This document shows, one piece after another, positions 61,674 through 64,000 of a DNA stretch of 64,000 bases. Position numbers and translations under genes: made by a program. Within the stretch, counting starts at the first letter, position 1. Every line of letters begins with the position of its first letter. The notes under the pieces were generated by a model. It had not been told where the DNA came from and did not search any database. It was given only the letters and a program-made list of their open reading frames with translations. Source of the DNA: JAMZMI01 sp039944535 (GTDB lineage: Bacteria > Bacteroidota > Bacteroidia > Cytophagales > Cyclobacteriaceae); the NCBI GenBank assembly GCA_039944535.1, contig JBDUYP010000001.1, forward strand, positions 496,001-560,000, given 5' to 3'.

Positions 61674-64000
61674 TCAACCGAAGGTTTGGTATAAGTGATC
61701 TTGATACCAGTGATACCAAATGCTCCAACAGATGATGTTACATGAATCATGTAGCTGTAGTTGTTCAAATCAACAGGCACTGATATCACGCCAGATGAGT
61801 AATTTGTAACGGGGCTAACACTGGTAGGAATAGAAACTAAAGGTGTGGTGGTTGTGGCTGTACTCATGCTGGCCGCCACAAGATCGACATCCATATTGGT
61901 GTCTGCTGATGAGTTTCTTCCACTTACGTCAACCTGAGTTATGGTAGCGCCATCAGGCAGGTAAACTGAGGCAAACATATTAGCAGGCTGAACGGTTGAT
62001 CCTCCAACATAAACTTCTGAACCCACAGTAGAGAGTAAAATTTGATGATCTACCGTAGTAGAGTTTTTAGCAACTATAAAAGCAGATGCCGGAACTGTAT
62101 ATACATGCTGTTTTTCTCCTCCCACCGGGTAAACAAAATCAGTGGCAGTTACCACGCCATCCACGTCCAGTTTTGATGTTGGCACGGCCTTGCCTATTCC
62201 CACATCTCCGGCATTGGTAACGCGGATATAATCTCCGGCCAATCCCACATTTGCGCCTGGCGCGCTCAGTGCAAACTCTTCTGATGCTGTCATTCCCAAA
62301 TTGAAGCCTGAGGGCAGAGCAGCATTTGAGTAGTTGATAGTCACTGCAGAAGCACCATCAGATCTCGACAAATATGCCAAAGGTGTAATGTTGTTGGTAA
62401 GCGCATCGCTCACGAAGAGATTGCTAAAAGCATTTGGCAAATTCGTAAGCGCAGAGCCATCTCCACTGAATCCGCCGGTTGCAGAGATTATTCCCGGCAC
62501 AGTGAGGTTTCCTGTACTGCTGAAAGTGGCCGTTTGTCCATTTGTTGTGAAAAGGAGATCTCCCGTTTCATAGTTTCTTACTCTGGCGTTGGTCAGGTTG
62601 CTTTCCAAAACGACACCATCCGTAGAGCTCAGACCACTTGAAGAATGCGTAAGTCTCAATCTGGATATGGTTCCGGAGGTTTCCTGAGCGTGCAGTATAT
62701 CTTGTGGTGTGGTAGTCCCGAACCCGAAACTATCATTTCCATCAATCGTGAAAATAGCTGATCCGCCTACATTCGTGCTTTTAGATAACTTGAATTTGCC
62801 AGCGTCGCTTCCATCTATACCTAGTGAGTAAGTGTTTGCTCCAATAGTCTCGTTGAAAGTCAGTGTAGCGTCTTCGCTACCGGTTTCCCGGATCAAAATC
62901 CCGGAAGAGGTGGTGCCGGAGGTTTCAACGTGAAGAGGAGCACCAGGAGTGGCTATGCCAATTCCAACGTTTCCTGTAGAGTAATGAATGTTTGATGTGT
63001 TGGTTGTCCATTGAGAAGATACATTGGTGACACCTAGCCAAGTAGAACCATTGAAGCCCAACACCTGCCCATTTGTAGCACCAATACCAAGTTTGGAACC
63101 TGTGACGGCTCCATCTTCTATTTTTGTAGTCTGCACTGAGGCTGTACCTAATTTGGCTGCCGTTACCGAACTGTTAGTAATTTGTGCGGTGCTTATTGTT
63201 CCCACAGCCAAAGGAGCACCTGTGCCGTCTCCTGTTATGGTGCTGCCATCTGTGGTCACTACATTGTCTTCAAAGTCAGGCGTCCAATTGGTTCCGTCAA
63301 ATCTCAGGACTTCTCCTCCCGTAGCGCCGGTTGCACCAATTTGAGTTGAAGCAATTGTTCCTACAGTCAAAGGAGCACCTGTTCCATCTCCTGTTATGGT
63401 ACTGCCGTCTGTGGTTACTACATTGTCTTCAAAATCAGGCGTCCAGCTGGTTCCATCAAATCTCAGGATCTCACCACCCGTAGCTCCGGTTGCCCCAATT
63501 TGAGTTGCAGTAATTGTTCCTACAGCCAAAGGAGAACCTGTGCCATCTCCTGTTATGGTACTGCCGTCAGTGGTTACTACATTGTCTTCAAAATCAGGTG
63601 TCCAGCTCGTTCCGTCAAATCTCAGGACTTCTCCTCCCGTAGCGCCGGTTGCACCAATTTGAGTTGAAGCAATTGTTCCTACAGCCAAAGGAGCACCTGT
63701 GCCGTCTCCTGTTATGGTGCTGCCATCTGTGGTCACTACATTATCTTCAAAGTCAGGTGTCCAGCTCGTTCCGTCAAATCTCAGGACTTCTCCTCCCGTA
63801 GCACCGGTTGCACCAATTTGAGTTGAAGCAATTGTTCCTACAGCCAAAGGAGAGCCTGTGCCGTCTCCTGTTATGGTGCTGCCATCTGTGGTTACTACAT
63901 TGTCTTCAAAATCAGGTGTCCAGCTCGTTCCGTCAAATCTCAGGACTTCTCCTCCCGTAGCGCCGGTTGCGCCAATTTGAGTTGAAGCAATTGTTCCTAC
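61670..64000 (-). CDS. Repetitive surface/tail-fibre-like protein, partial
   Basis: Open through the right window edge; at least 776 residues of the C-terminal part. Within the window: tandem 53-residue repeats (VGTIASTQIGATGATGGEVL, then RFDGTSWTPDFEDN, VVTTDGSTITGDGTGAP), then VGIGIATPGAPLHVE-type segments, FGTTTPQDILH, and VGIGKAVPTSKLDVDGVV. These GIGT.P..LDV motifs are typical of phage tail-fibre and Bacteroidota surface-fibre proteins that trimerise. The C-terminal 170 residues (from KQHVYTVPASAFI) form a separate, probably globular tip. A T9SS tail is not evident, so the export route is unclear. No phage genes lie beside it, so I favour a host surface protein. Confidence 0.7.
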   Translation of the reverse strand, partial: VGTIASTQIGATGATGGEVLRFDGTSWTPDFEDNVVTTDGSTITGDGTGSPLAVGTIASTQIGATGATGGEVLRFDGTSWTPDFEDNVVTTDGSTITGDGTGAPLAVGTIASTQIGATGATGGEVLRFDGTSWTPDFEDNVVTTDGSTITGDGTGSPLAVGTITATQIGATGATGGEILRFDGTSWTPDFEDNVVTTDGSTITGDGTGAPLTVGTIASTQIGATGATGGEVLRFDGTNWTPDFEDNVVTTDGSTITGDGTGAPLAVGTISTAQITNSSVTAAKLGTASVQTTKIEDGAVTGSKLGIGATNGQVLGFNGSTWLGVTNVSSQWTTNTSNIHYSTGNVGIGIATPGAPLHVETSGTTSSGILIRETGSEDATLTFNETIGANTYSLGIDGSDAGKFKLSKSTNVGGSAIFTIDGNDSFGFGTTTPQDILHAQETSGTISRLRLTHSSSGLSSTDGVVLESNLTNARVRNYETGDLLFTTNGQTATFSSTGNLTVPGIISATGGFSGDGSALTNLPNAFSNLFVSDALTNNITPLAYLSRSDGASAVTINYSNAALPSGFNLGMTASEEFALSAPGANVGLAGDYIRVTNAGDVGIGKAVPTSKLDVDGVVTATDFVYPVGGEKQHVYTVPASAFIVAKNSTTVDHQILLSTVGSEVYVGGSTVQPANMFASVYLPDGATITQVDVSGRNSSADTNMDVDLVAASMSTATTTTPLVSIPTSVSPVTNYSSGVISVPVDLNNYSYMIHVTSSVGAFGITGIKITYTKPSVD
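63201..64000 (-). repeat. 159-bp tandem repeats in frame
   Basis: Repeat starts at 63201, 63360, 63519, 63678, 63837 and 63996, exact period 159 bp (53 codons), continuing out of the window. Units differ by only a few bases, which points to recent expansion or conversion. Confidence 0.95.

Noticed and set aside
63201..64000. CRISPR or satellite DNA
   Set aside because: The 159-bp period is a multiple of three and stays in frame with a long open frame; it is a protein repeat.
61670..64000. Prophage tail-fibre region
   Set aside because: Fibre-like motifs are present, but no phage structural, lysis or integrase genes lie nearby in the window.
1..64000. tRNA, rRNA, tmRNA or riboswitch genes
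   Set aside because: No T-loop GTTCGANNC with a matching acceptor stem or other diagnostic motif was found by eye; a covariance-model scan would settle it.

Overview
This window is chromosomal DNA of a Bacteroidota bacterium, most likely a marine gliding member of the Cytophagales. The support is: surface proteins ending in type IX secretion (T9SS) C-terminal domains; a PID-CTERM small protein; a short RpoD/SigA of about 290 residues without a region 1.1; Bacteroidota-style TAnnTTTG promoter boxes; BshA (bacillithiol); and several sensor kinases and TPR kinases of Bacteroidota type. I could not run any search, so family names rest on recognised motifs.

Layout. 1-4475 is an accessory island of minus-strand modules (VapBC, a lipoprotein, a beta-barrel, and a broken SRG-repeat protein paired with a DUF1883-TIR protein). 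They are separated by long repeat-rich, foldable spacers, and most modules are bounded by module-specific inverted repeats. 4667-5790 encodes an orphan SLATT membrane effector. 5918-17537 holds an orphan T9SS tail, a PID-CTERM peptide and a giant T9SS adhesin of about 3740 residues. 17895-23477 holds a LytTR regulator, a propeller histidine kinase and a TRAP substrate-binding protein. 23560-29461 is mostly housekeeping (ClpB, DinB-like, RpoD). 29551-33891 holds an LRR/Big_2 T9SS protein and a 7TM-LuxR regulator. About 33900-37760 is a second island of the same type as the first (broken ParD-like antitoxin, AlkD-like protein, 39-aa gene, membrane protein, DUF6090 protein). 37839-54651 is core: rhomboids and MutL, a GH3-like/beta-lactamase fusion, BshA, fatty acid hydroxylase, VWA/AAA+ pair, AlbA_2, PhoH, MOSC, BatD and chorismate synthase. 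54577-55494 contains a REP-associated tyrosine transposase (RAYT) with its palindromes, between two copies of the aroC 3' end. The right end has a membrane protein, a dicarboxylate symporter, two paralogous TPR histidine kinases and the C-terminal part of a repetitive surface or tail-fibre-like protein that runs out of the window.

The most unusual signal is the pair of islands. Their modules carry terminal inverted repeats whose sequence changes from module to module but matches within a module. Two spacers share a conserved core of about 90 bp, each flanked by unrelated but self-complementary stems. This resembles integron gene cassettes with folded attC-like sites, but no integrase is visible and the canonical attC consensus is only partly met. 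The other strong mobile-DNA signal is the RAYT locus, whose 20-bp palindrome also occurs in the first island.
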